Assembly: GCA_035294145.1 (NCBI GenBank)
Contig: DATGLL010000203.1
Location: 1 to 64,000, forward strand
Source of the DNA: CADDZO01 sp035294145
Lineage (GTDB): Bacteria > Chloroflexota > Dormibacteria > Dormibacterales > Dormibacteraceae
Reading direction: 5' to 3'
Length of the DNA stretch: 64,000 nt
Each line of letters opens with the position of its first letter. Position 1 is the first letter of the stretch. Below, piece by piece: positions 50,457-58,753 of the stretch. The position numbers and the translations under genes were made by a program. The notes below the pieces were generated by a model. The model did not search any database. It saw nothing but the letters and a program-made list of their open reading frames with translations, and was not told the DNA's origin.

Positions 50457-50926
50457 GGCAACCGCCCGAGGTCCCGATCACCGCTGAGGGGCTTGAGGAG
50501 GTGAAGCGGGAGCTCGACGAGCTCATCAACGTCAAGCGCCCTCACATCGTCGCCAAGATCAAGGCCGCTCGTGAGCACGGTGATCTCTCGGAGAACTTCG
50601 AGTACCACGCGGCCCGGAACGAGCAGGCGTTCCTCGAGACCCGGATCCGGGAGCTGGAGGCCATCGTCAAGAACCATGTCTTGATCGAGTCCAACGGTCC
50701 CTCGGACCGGGTACAGCTGCTGAGCACCGTCACCTTCCAGGAGGACGGGGCTGGGGAGGAGACGTACCGCATCGTCGGCCCGGCCGAGGCCGACCCGGCC
50801 CAGGGACGGATCAGCTTCGAGTCCGAGCTGGGCAAGGCGCTGCTCGGCCATCGGGTCGGCGACGAGGTCGTGGTGCGGACCCCTGCCGGCGGCTCGTACA
50901 CGGTTCGGATCGTTCGGATCGAGTAG
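50453..50926 (+). CDS. greA: Transcription elongation factor GreA
   Basis: GreA rescues backtracked RNA polymerase by stimulating cleavage of the transcript 3' end. The 157-aa product has ITAEGLEEVKRELDEL near residue 9, an N-terminal coiled coil whose tip carries the acidic GDLSENFEYHAARNEQ (catalytic Asp and Glu near 43-46), and the C-terminal FKBP-like domain with YRIVGPAEADPAQGRIS and SELGKALLGHRVGDEV. The length is standard. It starts inside the stop of the membrane protein gene and is followed after 33 nt by a peptidase gene. Confidence 0.96.
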   Translation: MRQPPEVPITAEGLEEVKRELDELINVKRPHIVAKIKAAREHGDLSENFEYHAARNEQAFLETRIRELEAIVKNHVLIESNGPSDRVQLLSTVTFQEDGAGEETYRIVGPAEADPAQGRISFESELGKALLGHRVGDEVVVRTPAGGSYTVRIVRIE

Positions 50927-50959
50927 GGCGGCCACGGTGGAGTCTGGTCCCTGGTCGCT

Positions 50960-52093
50960 GTGGCCCCTCCTCCGCCCCCGGGCGCCACGATCGGCGAGTA
51001 CGGGGCCCGGCTGGGGTTGGTAGCCATGCTCAGCTGCCTCGCCTCCTGGATGGAGAGGGCGGCGGTGGACGTCGCGGTGATCACCCATCCTGTCTCCATC
51101 GCCTACCTCACCGGCTTTCGGGCCGAGCCCCACGAGCGGCTCATGGCGCTGGTGGCGCGTCCTGACCGTGCCGTGCTGGTGGTGCCCTGGCTCGAGGAGG
51201 AGGCGGCCTGCGGTGCCGCACGGGGGGTGGAGGTGCGAGCCTGGCGCGACGGCGAGGACCCATGGAGGGTCGTGCATGGGACGCTGGGGCGCCCGCGTCG
51301 CCTGGGAGTGGAGAAGACGCACCTCACCCTCTCCGCCTGGGAGCGGCTGCGAGAGGTGGCCGGCGAGGGTGAGCCGGTCGACGTCGGTGCTGAGATCCGA
51401 CGGCTGCGAGCGCGCAAGACGCCAGAGGAGATCGCCCATCTGGAGCGGGCGGCCAGGATCACCGACGAGGTCGCGGAGCGGACGTTGAGGGCCTTGGAGC
51501 CCGGCCGGATGGAGGTCGAGGTGGCGGCGGCGCTGGACCTCGCCATCGCCGCCAGCGGGGCGGGCATCTCCTTTGCGACCCTGGTGCAGTCGGGCGAGAA
51601 CACCGCGCTGCCGCATCGCCCGCCTGGGACCCGACGGCTACGGGTGGGGGACCTCGTGCTCGTGGACTTCGGGGCCGCCTGGGAGGGCTACCGAGCCGAC
51701 ACCACGCGTACGATCGTCCTGGGTGAGCCGGACGCGCGCCAACGAGAGTTCCATCGGCTGGTCCTTGAGGCCCATGATGCTGGCATCGCCGCCGTGCGTG
51801 CCGGGGTCACCGCCGGTGAGGTGGACGAGGCGGCCCGTTCCGTGCTGCGGGAGGCGGGGTTGGGTGAGCGCTTCATCCATCGGCTGGGACATGGGCTGGG
51901 GCTTGAGCCGCATGAGGCGCCTAGCCTCGATCCGGGGGGGGACACCATCCTAGAGGCTGGGATGGTGGTGACCATCGAGCCGGGCGTCTACATCCCGGGC
52001 TGGGGCGGGATCCGGATCGAGGACGACGTGGTGGTGGAGCTGAACGGCTGCCGGGTGCTGACTCGGTCCAGCCGCGGCCTGGGGCTTGGGTGA
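50960..52093 (+). CDS. M24-family peptidase (Xaa-Pro dipeptidase/aminopeptidase-like)
   Basis: A cytoplasmic metallopeptidase of pita-bread fold with an N-terminal creatinase-like domain. The 377-aa product shows all five metal ligands: Asp in LVLVDFGAAWEGY and RADTTRT, His in HRLGHGLGLEPHE, Glu in VTIEPGVYIPG and IRIEDDV. Such enzymes release an N-terminal residue before proline. GTG at 50960 is used; ATG at 51026 would trim the Pro-rich first 22 residues and may be the real start. It follows greA by 33 nt. Confidence 0.9.
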   Translation: MAPPPPPGATIGEYGARLGLVAMLSCLASWMERAAVDVAVITHPVSIAYLTGFRAEPHERLMALVARPDRAVLVVPWLEEEAACGAARGVEVRAWRDGEDPWRVVHGTLGRPRRLGVEKTHLTLSAWERLREVAGEGEPVDVGAEIRRLRARKTPEEIAHLERAARITDEVAERTLRALEPGRMEVEVAAALDLAIAASGAGISFATLVQSGENTALPHRPPGTRRLRVGDLVLVDFGAAWEGYRADTTRTIVLGEPDARQREFHRLVLEAHDAGIAAVRAGVTAGEVDEAARSVLREAGLGERFIHRLGHGLGLEPHEAPSLDPGGDTILEAGMVVTIEPGVYIPGWGGIRIEDDVVVELNGCRVLTRSSRGLGLG

Positions 52094-52126
52094 GCCCTCG
52101 GCAGGCGGGCCCGTAGGGGCGGCGAG

Positions 52127-52645
52127 ATGGCTCCCGGAAGCGGTGCTGGCCCTCCCCCTCGCCCTCTGGCCAGGACCCGCAGGGTCGGCGACGAGCTTCC
52201 GCTGCGCCCGGGGTTGCGCCAGACACGGCAGCGTCGGCAGGTCTGGGAGATGGTCTGTCGGCTCGGGGGGCATTGCACGGCCGACGAGATCACCGCTGCC
52301 CTCCAGGCGGAGCGGCCAGGCGTGGCCCGGAGCACCGTCTACCGGGCTCTGGACGTCCTCTCCGCCTCGGGGGCGCTCCGAGCGGTGCGCCTGGGCGACG
52401 GGCCGATCCACTACGAGGTCGCCCAGGCCGATCACCCGCACGCGATCTGCCAGGTGTGTCAAGGGGTGCTCCACATCGAGCACGAGCTGATCGCCGATCT
52501 GGAGCGGCACCTGGAAGGGCTGCACCGCTTCCGTCCCCTGCGCACTGAGGTGGTGGTGGTGGGCATCTGCGACGACTGCGCGCGGGGTGGGGGCCGCCGG
52601 GCGACGCGGCGTCGGCGGATGCTGGAGCATGTCCACTACGGCTGA
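52127..52645 (+). CDS. Fur-family metal-responsive repressor
   Basis: The 172-aa product has a winged-helix DNA-binding domain (RQTRQRRQVWEMVCRLGGHCTADEI, then VARSTVYRALDVLSASGAL near 68-86) and a dimerisation domain with metal ligands: HYEVAQADHPHAICQVC and the C-terminal CDDC pair. The two CxxC pairs give a structural zinc site. Whether it senses iron, zinc or peroxide cannot be told. It lies 33 nt after the peptidase gene and may be in the greA operon. An inverted repeat follows at 52747-52782. Confidence 0.88.
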   Translation: MAPGSGAGPPPRPLARTRRVGDELPLRPGLRQTRQRRQVWEMVCRLGGHCTADEITAALQAERPGVARSTVYRALDVLSASGALRAVRLGDGPIHYEVAQADHPHAICQVCQGVLHIEHELIADLERHLEGLHRFRPLRTEVVVVGICDDCARGGGRRATRRRRMLEHVHYG

Positions 52646-52746
52646 CCTGAGGTCGGCGCCCTGGCCTCCCTCGCCAGACGGGCGCCGCTTGCCGACGATG
52701 CGCTGAGGCGGCTCGGGGGCCGAGCCCGCCGCGGGGCGCCCGGGGT

Positions 52747-52782
52747 GCCTCCGGCCACGAGGCCTGGCCCCCGGCCGGAGGC
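52747..52782. terminator. Inverted repeat between convergent fur-like and dapF-like genes
   Basis: A perfect 10-bp stem (GCCTCCGGCC / GGCCGGAGGC, 16-nt loop) lies between the two convergent genes and could terminate either. The surrounding 150 nt hold no gene. Confidence 0.55.
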
Positions 52783-52795
52783 GTCTCGCCGGGGA

Positions 52796-53635
52796 TCAGA
52801 GGTCCTCGAGGCTCACGCGGGCCGTGAAGACTCGCTGCGCCGGCCCCACCTGGACCAGCTCGCCGTTCGGCTCCTGACGGACGGCGAGCGAGCCCCCGGG
52901 CATCAGCACCTCGACCGCTGGGTCGGCCAGCCCCAGGTGGAAGAGCACCGCGGCCACGGCGCCGGCGCTGGTCCCCGAGGCGAGCGTGTAGCCGGCACCC
53001 CGCTCCCAGATCTCGATGCGCGCGTGCTGCCGGTCCAGGGTCTCGACCAGCTGGACGTTGGCTCGGTTGGGGAAGCGCCGATGGCGCTCCAGGTGCGGGC
53101 CGAGCTGTCGGCAGCGCTCCGGGGTCACCGGCTCGCCGAAGACCACGCAGTGGGGGTTGCCCAGGTCGACCGATCGGCAACGAACCCTCCCCACCGGCGT
53201 GCCCAGGTACAGCCAGCGGTCGGGATGGAGGCGTGGCCTCCCCAGGTTCAGCTCGGTCACGACCCGCCCCCCATCGCTCGACAGCACCCTCACCGGGTTG
53301 GCCCGGTCCTGGGTGTGCAGCTCGAAGCGATCGCCTGCGTCGTGCTCGAGGTGGGCGTGACATGCCGCGATCCGAAGCCCGTTGCCGCTCTTCTCTGCCT
53401 CCGAGCCGTCGGGGTTGAAGATCCGCAGGCGTCGGGTCCCAGGGTCGAAGGCCAGCAGCCCGTCTGCGCCCACGCCGCGGTGGCGGTCGCAGAGACGGGG
53501 AAGCAGGTCGATCACGCGGTCGAGATCAGCCGGTAGGTCCAGGACCAGGTAGTCGTTGCCCAACGCCTGGTACTTCGTCAAGGTGATGTCAGGAGCCACG
53601 GAGGATTCATACAATCGCATCGATGCAGGAGTCAT
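52796..53635 (-). CDS. Diaminopimelate epimerase homologue with both catalytic cysteines replaced by serine
   Basis: DapF interconverts LL- and meso-diaminopimelate with two cysteines as acid and base. The 279-aa product has the full DapF plan: KYQALGNDYLVLD, FNPDGSEAEKSGNGLR, GNPHCVVFG, PNRANVQLVE, WERGAGYTLASGTSAGA. Both active-site positions, Cys in the consensus CGNGxR and ACGTGA, are Ser here (Ser83, codon AGC; Ser220, codon TCG). The rest of the active site, including GN(P)H and WERG, looks intact, and the frame is unbroken. It could be inactive for DAP, a very slow epimerase, or have another role. ATG 53635 is used; 53620 is possible. Confidence 0.85.
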   Translation of the reverse strand: MTPASMRLYESSVAPDITLTKYQALGNDYLVLDLPADLDRVIDLLPRLCDRHRGVGADGLLAFDPGTRRLRIFNPDGSEAEKSGNGLRIAACHAHLEHDAGDRFELHTQDRANPVRVLSSDGGRVVTELNLGRPRLHPDRWLYLGTPVGRVRCRSVDLGNPHCVVFGEPVTPERCRQLGPHLERHRRFPNRANVQLVETLDRQHARIEIWERGAGYTLASGTSAGAVAAVLFHLGLADPAVEVLMPGGSLAVRQEPNGELVQVGPAQRVFTARVSLEDL

Positions 53636-53683
53636 TCTGCTGGCCTGCTCAGCGTCTGGTCCATCGGGCTGCCTGCTTCTGTA

Positions 53684-53695
53684 GGCGTTAACGCC
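53684..53695. promoter_or_regulatory. 12-bp perfect palindrome upstream of sulfurtransferase gene
   Basis: GGCGTTAACGCC is a perfect palindrome in the 161-nt region between the divergent dapF-like and sulfurtransferase genes, suitable as a dimer-binding operator. No second copy seen. Confidence 0.35.
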
Positions 53696-53796
53696 GCCTG
53701 GGCGCCTGGTGGCGCTCCCTCGACTCCGGATCTCTGCCCTGGCGATGTGGCTTCACGCATCCACATCCGACCCTTGTCCCGCGTTGGAGGTTGATC

Positions 53797-54645
53797 ATGT
53801 CCACGACCAACAGCTATGCGAATCCCGAGGCCCTGGTGAGCACGGAGTGGCTGGCTGCCCACCTCAACGAGCCTGGCTACCGCCTGATCGAGGTGGACGT
53901 CAACCCGGCCCTCTACGACAGTGGGCATATCCCGGGGGCCGTGGGATGGGACTGGAAGCGTGACCTCCAGGATCCAACCATCCGTGACCTGGCTTCGCGG
54001 GAGGCGTTGGCCCGCAAGCTGGGCGAGAGCGGCGTCGCCCCGGACACCACGGTTCTGCTGTACGGGGACAACAACAACTGGTTCGCAGCCTACGCCTACT
54101 GGGCGCTCAAGTATTACGGTCACGACCGGGTGAAGCTGGTCAACGGCGGCCGCGTGCGCTGGGAGATCGAGGGCCGGCCCTACACCACCGAGGTCCCCCA
54201 GATCCAGCCGGTCGAGTACCGATTCCCTGGGGAGCCGCGCGAGGAAATCCGCGCCTACCGGGACCAGGTGTTGGAGCGCATCGGACGAGCTGGCCTGGTG
54301 GACGTGCGTAGCCCGGCCGAGTTCTCGGGCGAGCTTCTGGCTCCGGAGAACCTGCCCCAGGAAGGGGCCCAGCGAGGGGGCCACATCCCGACCGCGGTCA
54401 ACATCCCCTGGTCGCAAGCGGTCAGGGAGGACGGCACCTTCAAGGAGCCGGGGGAGCTGCGCGAGCTGTACGCCTCGAAGGGCATCTCCCCTGATCGTGA
54501 GGTCATCGCCTACTGCCGGATCGGGGAGCGCTCGGCCCACACCTGGTTCGTGCTTCGCGAGCTGCTCGGCTACGCCAACGTGCGCAACTACGACGGCTCC
54601 TGGACCGAGTGGGGCAGCTCCGTGCGGGTGCCGATCGAACGCTAG
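53797..54645 (+). CDS. Thiosulfate/3-mercaptopyruvate sulfurtransferase (tandem rhodanese)
   Basis: It transfers sulfane sulfur to an acceptor such as cyanide or thiols. The 282-aa product has two rhodanese domains: an inactive N-terminal one (VSTEWLAAHLNEPGYRLIEVDV, GHIPGAVGWDW) and a C-terminal one with the active Cys in VIAYCRIGERSAHT near residue 236. The CRxGERS-type loop suggests a thiosulfate sulfurtransferase (CysA/SseA group of actinobacteria). The ATG follows a good GGAGG. It is divergent from the dapF-like gene. Confidence 0.92.
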   Translation: MSTTNSYANPEALVSTEWLAAHLNEPGYRLIEVDVNPALYDSGHIPGAVGWDWKRDLQDPTIRDLASREALARKLGESGVAPDTTVLLYGDNNNWFAAYAYWALKYYGHDRVKLVNGGRVRWEIEGRPYTTEVPQIQPVEYRFPGEPREEIRAYRDQVLERIGRAGLVDVRSPAEFSGELLAPENLPQEGAQRGGHIPTAVNIPWSQAVREDGTFKEPGELRELYASKGISPDREVIAYCRIGERSAHTWFVLRELLGYANVRNYDGSWTEWGSSVRVPIER

Positions 54646-54739
54646 CCTCTGGTGCCGGGCGGTCGGCGACCGCCCGGCACCTCTGGTCGCGCTGAGCCCT
54701 CTGCCGGCTTCCTCGGCGGCACCTCGCTGCCCGGTGGCC

Positions 54740-55255
54740 TCAGGTGCCCAGCGAGCGTTGGAGCAGGGTGATGTCCATCCAGCGGTTGAACTTGTGGGCG
54801 GCGTTGCGAAGGGTGCCCACCACCTCGAACCCGAGGCGCTCGTGCAGCCGCAGGCCGGCCACGTTGTCGGCCGCGACCGAGGCCACGATCGTCCGATAGC
54901 CAGAGCTGTGGGCGGCCTCGATCAGGCGGGCCAGGAGCTCGCGGCCGACCCCGCGGCGCTGGTAGAGCGGGTCCACGTAGACGTGATCCTCCACCACCTG
55001 GTACCCCTGCTGCTTCCAGGGCATGAGCCGTGCCCACCCGACCACGTCGCCCTCCTCCACCGCGACCAGCGTGTAGGTGCCTCGCCGGGTGTGCTCGTCC
55101 CACCACTCGGTTGCCTCCTCGGCCGAGAGCGGCTCGGCATCGATGGTGGCGAACGTCTGGTTGATGGCCCAGTTGTAGATGCCCACGATGGCGGGCATGT
55201 CGGTGCGGGTGGCGGGCCGGACGGTGAAGGTCTGGCCGGGGCTCGTGATGCTCAT
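54740..55255 (-). CDS. GNAT N-acetyltransferase, phosphinothricin acetyltransferase-like
   Basis: The 171-aa product resembles PAT/bar-type enzymes that acetylate phosphinothricin or methionine sulfoximine-like amines: VRPATRTDMPAIVGIYNWAI, WWDEH, acetyl-CoA loop VDPLYQRRGVGRELLARLI near 94-112, and GLRLHERLGFEVVGTLRNAAHKF near the end. The substrate is not proven. It is a single gene, convergent with the sulfurtransferase gene. Confidence 0.85.
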   Translation of the reverse strand: MSITSPGQTFTVRPATRTDMPAIVGIYNWAINQTFATIDAEPLSAEEATEWWDEHTRRGTYTLVAVEEGDVVGWARLMPWKQQGYQVVEDHVYVDPLYQRRGVGRELLARLIEAAHSSGYRTIVASVAADNVAGLRLHERLGFEVVGTLRNAAHKFNRWMDITLLQRSLGT

Positions 55256-55347
55256 GGACTCAACTCAAGCACCAAACGCCCCCAAACGGAAGATGGGGGC
55301 ATGGGTATCAGCAGAGGCTGCCCTTCTCCCAAGGCCTGAGGCTCGCC

Positions 55348-55674
55348 TCAGACCTCCCCGAGGTCGATGGCCGTCCAGCCGCAGGTGGCGCACTCCCACC
55401 GCGGCTGGCCCTCGGCTCGGTAGCGCCACCATCCGCTCCGGCAGGCTGGGCACGACCCGGGCGGGCGGGTGGCGCCGGCCGGTGAGAGCTGCTGGTCAAG
55501 CCGGGTGATCAGCGCTCGCAGCTCGGCCAGGTGGTGACGTGCCACGGCGAGGACCGCCGGCTCCCGCCTTCCCTCCTCCTCTGCGCCCAGGCGTGCGCAG
55601 GCCGCGCGCAGCCGCTCCACGCAGCCCTGGAGCTCCTCGAGGTCACGTTGCAACCGGGAGGTGGCGGTGCCCAT
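55348..55674 (-). CDS. Small protein with coiled coil and zinc ribbon
   Basis: The 108-aa product has an N-terminal helical hairpin (DLEELQGCVERLRAACARLGAEEE, then AVLAVARHHLAELRALITRLDQQL) and a C-terminal zinc ribbon (CPAC near residue 75 and CATCG near 95). The ribbon might bind nucleic acid or protein. Its start overlaps the end of the SagB-like gene by 32 nt in another frame, so the two are likely co-expressed. Confidence 0.65.
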   Translation of the reverse strand: MGTATSRLQRDLEELQGCVERLRAACARLGAEEEGRREPAVLAVARHHLAELRALITRLDQQLSPAGATRPPGSCPACRSGWWRYRAEGQPRWECATCGWTAIDLGEV

Positions 55675-57238
55675 CGCCGGACATCACGTTACGCTCCCCC
55701 GCCGGGGACGACGAGGTCCTCTCCCCGGTCTCCGAGAGGTCACCGGGGGCGGGGGGCGGCCGGTGGCCCGGGCGCGGCGGCCGGATGGGCTGCCCGCAGG
55801 CGGTGACCAGCATCGTCGCCGCCCGGGTCTCGAAGAGGCGTTCCGCCTCGTCGTCGTAGAAGGTCAGGCAGGTGCTGCCCAGGCCGAGCGTGTGCATGGC
55901 CAGCCCTAGGCGGCCGGCCACGATCCCGGCCTCGAGGAGGACGGCCCGATACCCACGCTCGCCGAGGGCCTCGAGCAGCGCCTCCAGCCGCCGGCCGTGA
56001 AAGACGGTGTAGGCGGAGCCGCCACCGGCGTCCTGGGCGAGGCAGGCCTGGGCAGCGCGCTCGCGCAGGTCGCCGGCCCATAGGAGCATCGGGCCTTCGG
56101 ACGACCAGCGGTAGGCTCCTGGGGTGAGGCCGGCCACCGCGTGCACGGCGAGGTGGTGCTCCAGAAGGGTACGGCCCGGGGCCACGAAGTCGCCCGGGAT
56201 CGGTCGGGTGGCGACCGCCAGCGCCCAGGTCAGCGCCTCGGTGGGGACGGGGACGCGGGCGAAGCGGCGGGTCGATCCCCGGCGCAGGATGACCTCCTCG
56301 AGGGGGAGGTGGAGCGCCCTCGCAGGCCTGCCCACGTGCACGCTGGCGCTGAAGCTGGGCAGGGCCCGCGCCCGCTCCCGCCACCGCTCGACCTCGTCCA
56401 AGCGGTGGAGGTCGCCGGAGCGGTGCGTGGCCGTGACCAGCGGCTCGGCCACCGGCCGGCCCGGTGCCGGCTCGACGACCGGCCCGAGCGGTGGGAGCGG
56501 GCCGAGCGGTGCGGCGGCGTGGGCCCGAGGACGTCCCAGCGGCACCACCGCCAGCGGGTACTCCTCGAGCGTCCCTGGCTCGTCGAGGCCGAGCAACCTG
56601 GACAGGACGGCGTCGCAAAAGGCGGTCAGGACGTGTGCCGGCAACCCGGCCCCGTCGGCGAGCGCGAGCAGGTTGGCGAGGATGGTGCCGGCGTCCCAGA
56701 GCAGGTGCCGGTAGCCGCGGGCCCCGTATCTCCAGGTCGTGCGCCAGGGGATGCCGGTGAGCAGCAGGCTGGCGGGGACGCTCGCCAGCTCGGGCCCGGC
56801 CGCCGCCGCCAGGTGGCCGCGCTGGTCGCCGGCGCGGAGACGGCGGAGGACGAAGGCCTGGGGGTCGAAGTGGTAGGTGCCGGGCTCGAGCCCCCCGACC
56901 TCCGCGCAGACCGCGTACAGCTCGATCGGGTAGAGCGCCCCGGCGGAGGGGGCGGCGCGCATGGCGATGCCGGAGACCCAGCGGGTGATGCCGGCCGAGA
57001 AGAAGAGCAGCCGAGCGAGCGCCTCCAGGTCCAGCCTTGGCTCAGGGCCGTGACCGCCGCGGGAGAGCACGCTAGCAGCTGGCTCCTGGCTGGCGGGGAG
57101 TTCCCGGGGGAGCGGGACCGGCTCTGCCCCGAGGTAGCGCTTGAATGGCCGCGGGCGATCGGTCAGGTCGACCCGTCGCAGCGCCTTCCCAGCGACGGCG
57201 CGATCCTGCCTGGTGGCCTGGTGGTACCTGCTCGCCAT
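55643..57238 (-). CDS. SagB/ThcOx-like tandem nitroreductase-fold oxidoreductase
   Basis: The 531-aa product has two nitroreductase-like halves, as in SagB-type dehydrogenases. The first has ITRWVSGIAMRAAPSAGALYPIELYAV (PSAG.YP is the diagnostic motif), LEPGTYHFDP and LLWDAGTILANLLALADGAGL. The second has LRRGSTRRFARVPVP, TPGAYRWSSEGP, and VLLEAGIVAGRLGLAMHTLGLGSTC. SagB oxidises azolines to azoles in peptide natural products when paired with SagC/SagD; none are here, so a stand-alone flavoenzyme is more likely. ATG at 57238 matches the typical family start (YHQAT). The last 45 residues are disordered. Confidence 0.8.
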   Translation of the reverse strand: MASRYHQATRQDRAVAGKALRRVDLTDRPRPFKRYLGAEPVPLPRELPASQEPAASVLSRGGHGPEPRLDLEALARLLFFSAGITRWVSGIAMRAAPSAGALYPIELYAVCAEVGGLEPGTYHFDPQAFVLRRLRAGDQRGHLAAAAGPELASVPASLLLTGIPWRTTWRYGARGYRHLLWDAGTILANLLALADGAGLPAHVLTAFCDAVLSRLLGLDEPGTLEEYPLAVVPLGRPRAHAAAPLGPLPPLGPVVEPAPGRPVAEPLVTATHRSGDLHRLDEVERWRERARALPSFSASVHVGRPARALHLPLEEVILRRGSTRRFARVPVPTEALTWALAVATRPIPGDFVAPGRTLLEHHLAVHAVAGLTPGAYRWSSEGPMLLWAGDLRERAAQACLAQDAGGGSAYTVFHGRRLEALLEALGERGYRAVLLEAGIVAGRLGLAMHTLGLGSTCLTFYDDEAERLFETRAATMLVTACGQPIRPPRPGHRPPPAPGDLSETGERTSSSPAGERNVMSGDGHRHLPVAT

Positions 57239-57357
57239 CAACCCCGGCGTGCGGTCGCCCGCCACGCCCCCCAGGGTACCTGGCCGGGCTGGGAACGGCC
57301 CGGGGCTCAGCTCCTCGCTGCAGCGGCTGTGCGCGGAGGCCATACTCAGCCTCGCCG

Positions 57358-58239
57358 ATGGTGGACTGGCTCCTCGTCGACGGCTCAAGCCTGATCTTCC
57401 GCGCTTTCTACGGGGTGCCCAAGAGCCTCCGCTCCCCTGATGGGCGCCTGGTCAACGCCGTCCACGGGTTTATCAGTCGCCTGGCCAGGCTGGTGGTGGA
57501 GCGACGCCCGGCTCGGCTGGCGATCGCGGCTGACGAGGAGTGGCGCCCGGCTTGGCGAGTGGAGCTGATCCCCTCGTACAAGGCGCATCGGACCGCCGAG
57601 CCCATCCCTCCCGAGCTGGAGTCGCAGATGCCGGCGATCGAGGCGCTGCTCGAGGCGATCGGGGTGGATCAGGTCGGCTGGCCAGAGGCGGAGGCGGAGG
57701 ACGTCATCGCCACCTGGGTCGCCCGTGCTCTTGAGGCCTCGCCCACGCCTCGGATCGAGGTGGTGAGCGGCGACCGGGACCTCTTCGCCTTGGTACGGGA
57801 CCCGTGGGTTCAGGTCCTCTACCTGTCCCCCGCTGGCCCGGTCTTGGTCGATGAGGCCGAGATCACCCGCCGCTACGGCATCCCTGGTCGGAGCTACGCC
57901 GACCTGGCCGTGCTGCGTGGCGACCCCTCGGATGGGCTGCCCGGGCTCCGGGGAGTCGGGGCCAAGGAGGCGGCGGAGCTGCTGCGTCGTCACGGCGGCC
58001 TGGAGGGGCTGTTGGCCAGCGGGCAGCTGAGCGAGGCGGAGCGTGACTACGTCGTGCGAGCCCGCCGCGTGGTGGCTCCGGTGCAGGACCTGCCGCTGCC
58101 GCTCCCGAGCGGGCGGAGAACGCGCTATCCCGTCGACCCTCATCGGCTGGAGCGCCTCTCGCGGGAGCATGGCCTGGAGGGGCCGGTGCGGCGGCTCCTC
58201 GGGGCGCTGTCCCAGATGGTGGAGGAAGGGCTCAGCTGA
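57358..58239 (+). CDS. 5'-3' exonuclease (Pol I N-domain / FEN-like)
   Basis: A stand-alone flap endonuclease/5'-3' exonuclease like the N-terminal domain of DNA polymerase I. The 293-aa product has LLVDGSSLIFRAFYG near residues 5-19, EEWRPAWRVELIPSYKAHR near 60 (the usual RRxLYPxYKxxR), AEAEDVIATWV (metal Glu/Asp), VVSGDRDLFALV near 135, and the helix-hairpin-helix segment PGLRGVGAKEAAELLRRHGGL near 195. It should process Okazaki fragments or repair flaps. It starts 119 nt from the divergent SagB-like gene; its 3' end overlaps the cupin gene by 8 nt. Confidence 0.92.
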   Translation: MVDWLLVDGSSLIFRAFYGVPKSLRSPDGRLVNAVHGFISRLARLVVERRPARLAIAADEEWRPAWRVELIPSYKAHRTAEPIPPELESQMPAIEALLEAIGVDQVGWPEAEAEDVIATWVARALEASPTPRIEVVSGDRDLFALVRDPWVQVLYLSPAGPVLVDEAEITRRYGIPGRSYADLAVLRGDPSDGLPGLRGVGAKEAAELLRRHGGLEGLLASGQLSEAERDYVVRARRVVAPVQDLPLPLPSGRRTRYPVDPHRLERLSREHGLEGPVRRLLGALSQMVEEGLS

Positions 58240-58621
58240 GGGGCGGCCCCTCGGGCGTGGCCGACGTCAACGGGGAGATGGTCGTGACCGGCTCGGCCTC
58301 CTCGTCTCCTGGCCAGGGCGGCGAGGTGTAGCACAGGAAGCGCAGGTCCTCATCCCCGGCCTGGAACTGGAAGGCCCAACCGGTGGGGATGATCAGGACC
58401 GAGCCGGGGCCGACCTGATCGACCCTGCCCTCCCCATCCGGCGGCTGACGCCAGACGCGGCCCCGGCCAGCGAGGAAGTACCAGATCTCCTCGACGGTCC
58501 GGTGGCGGACGGGCAGGCTGGTTTGCCCCGCGGGCAGGCGCACCTCCACCAGGCTTGCCCGACGGGCGTCGGTGACGAGGAGCGTGATCTCGGATCCGTC
58601 CGGAGCGATGGCATCGGGCAC
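58232..58621 (-). CDS. Cupin-domain protein
   Basis: The 129-aa product is a single small beta-barrel cupin: LPVRHRTVEEIWYFLAGRG (motif 1 with His and Glu ligands near residues 39-48) and GPGSVLIIPTGWAFQFQ (motif 2 with the usual His position as Trp-Ala-Phe, so a ligand is missing). It might isomerise or bind a small polar molecule, perhaps a sugar. Function unknown. Confidence 0.75.
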   Translation of the reverse strand: MPDAIAPDGSEITLLVTDARRASLVEVRLPAGQTSLPVRHRTVEEIWYFLAGRGRVWRQPPDGEGRVDQVGPGSVLIIPTGWAFQFQAGDEDLRFLCYTSPPWPGDEEAEPVTTISPLTSATPEGPPLS

Positions 58622-58753
58622 GAGGTCGAGTATGCCGGATGGGCGGCCGGTGACCGGGCCGGCCCCCGCCCCGTCGGCTGCCCCTGGCCGACGGCGCGGG
58701 GGCTCTTACAGAAGCCTGACCTGCTGCCGGCCCGTTCCTTGCAATGCTCTCCC

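Noticed and set aside
52796..53635. Selenocysteine or stop-codon recoding explaining the missing DapF cysteines
   Set aside because: Both positions are plain serine codons (AGC, TCG), not TGA.
55643..57238. Missing FbiB C-terminal domain supplied by the SagB-like gene
   Set aside because: It has the SagB PSAG.YP architecture and is over 50 kb from the F420 operon; no evidence links them.
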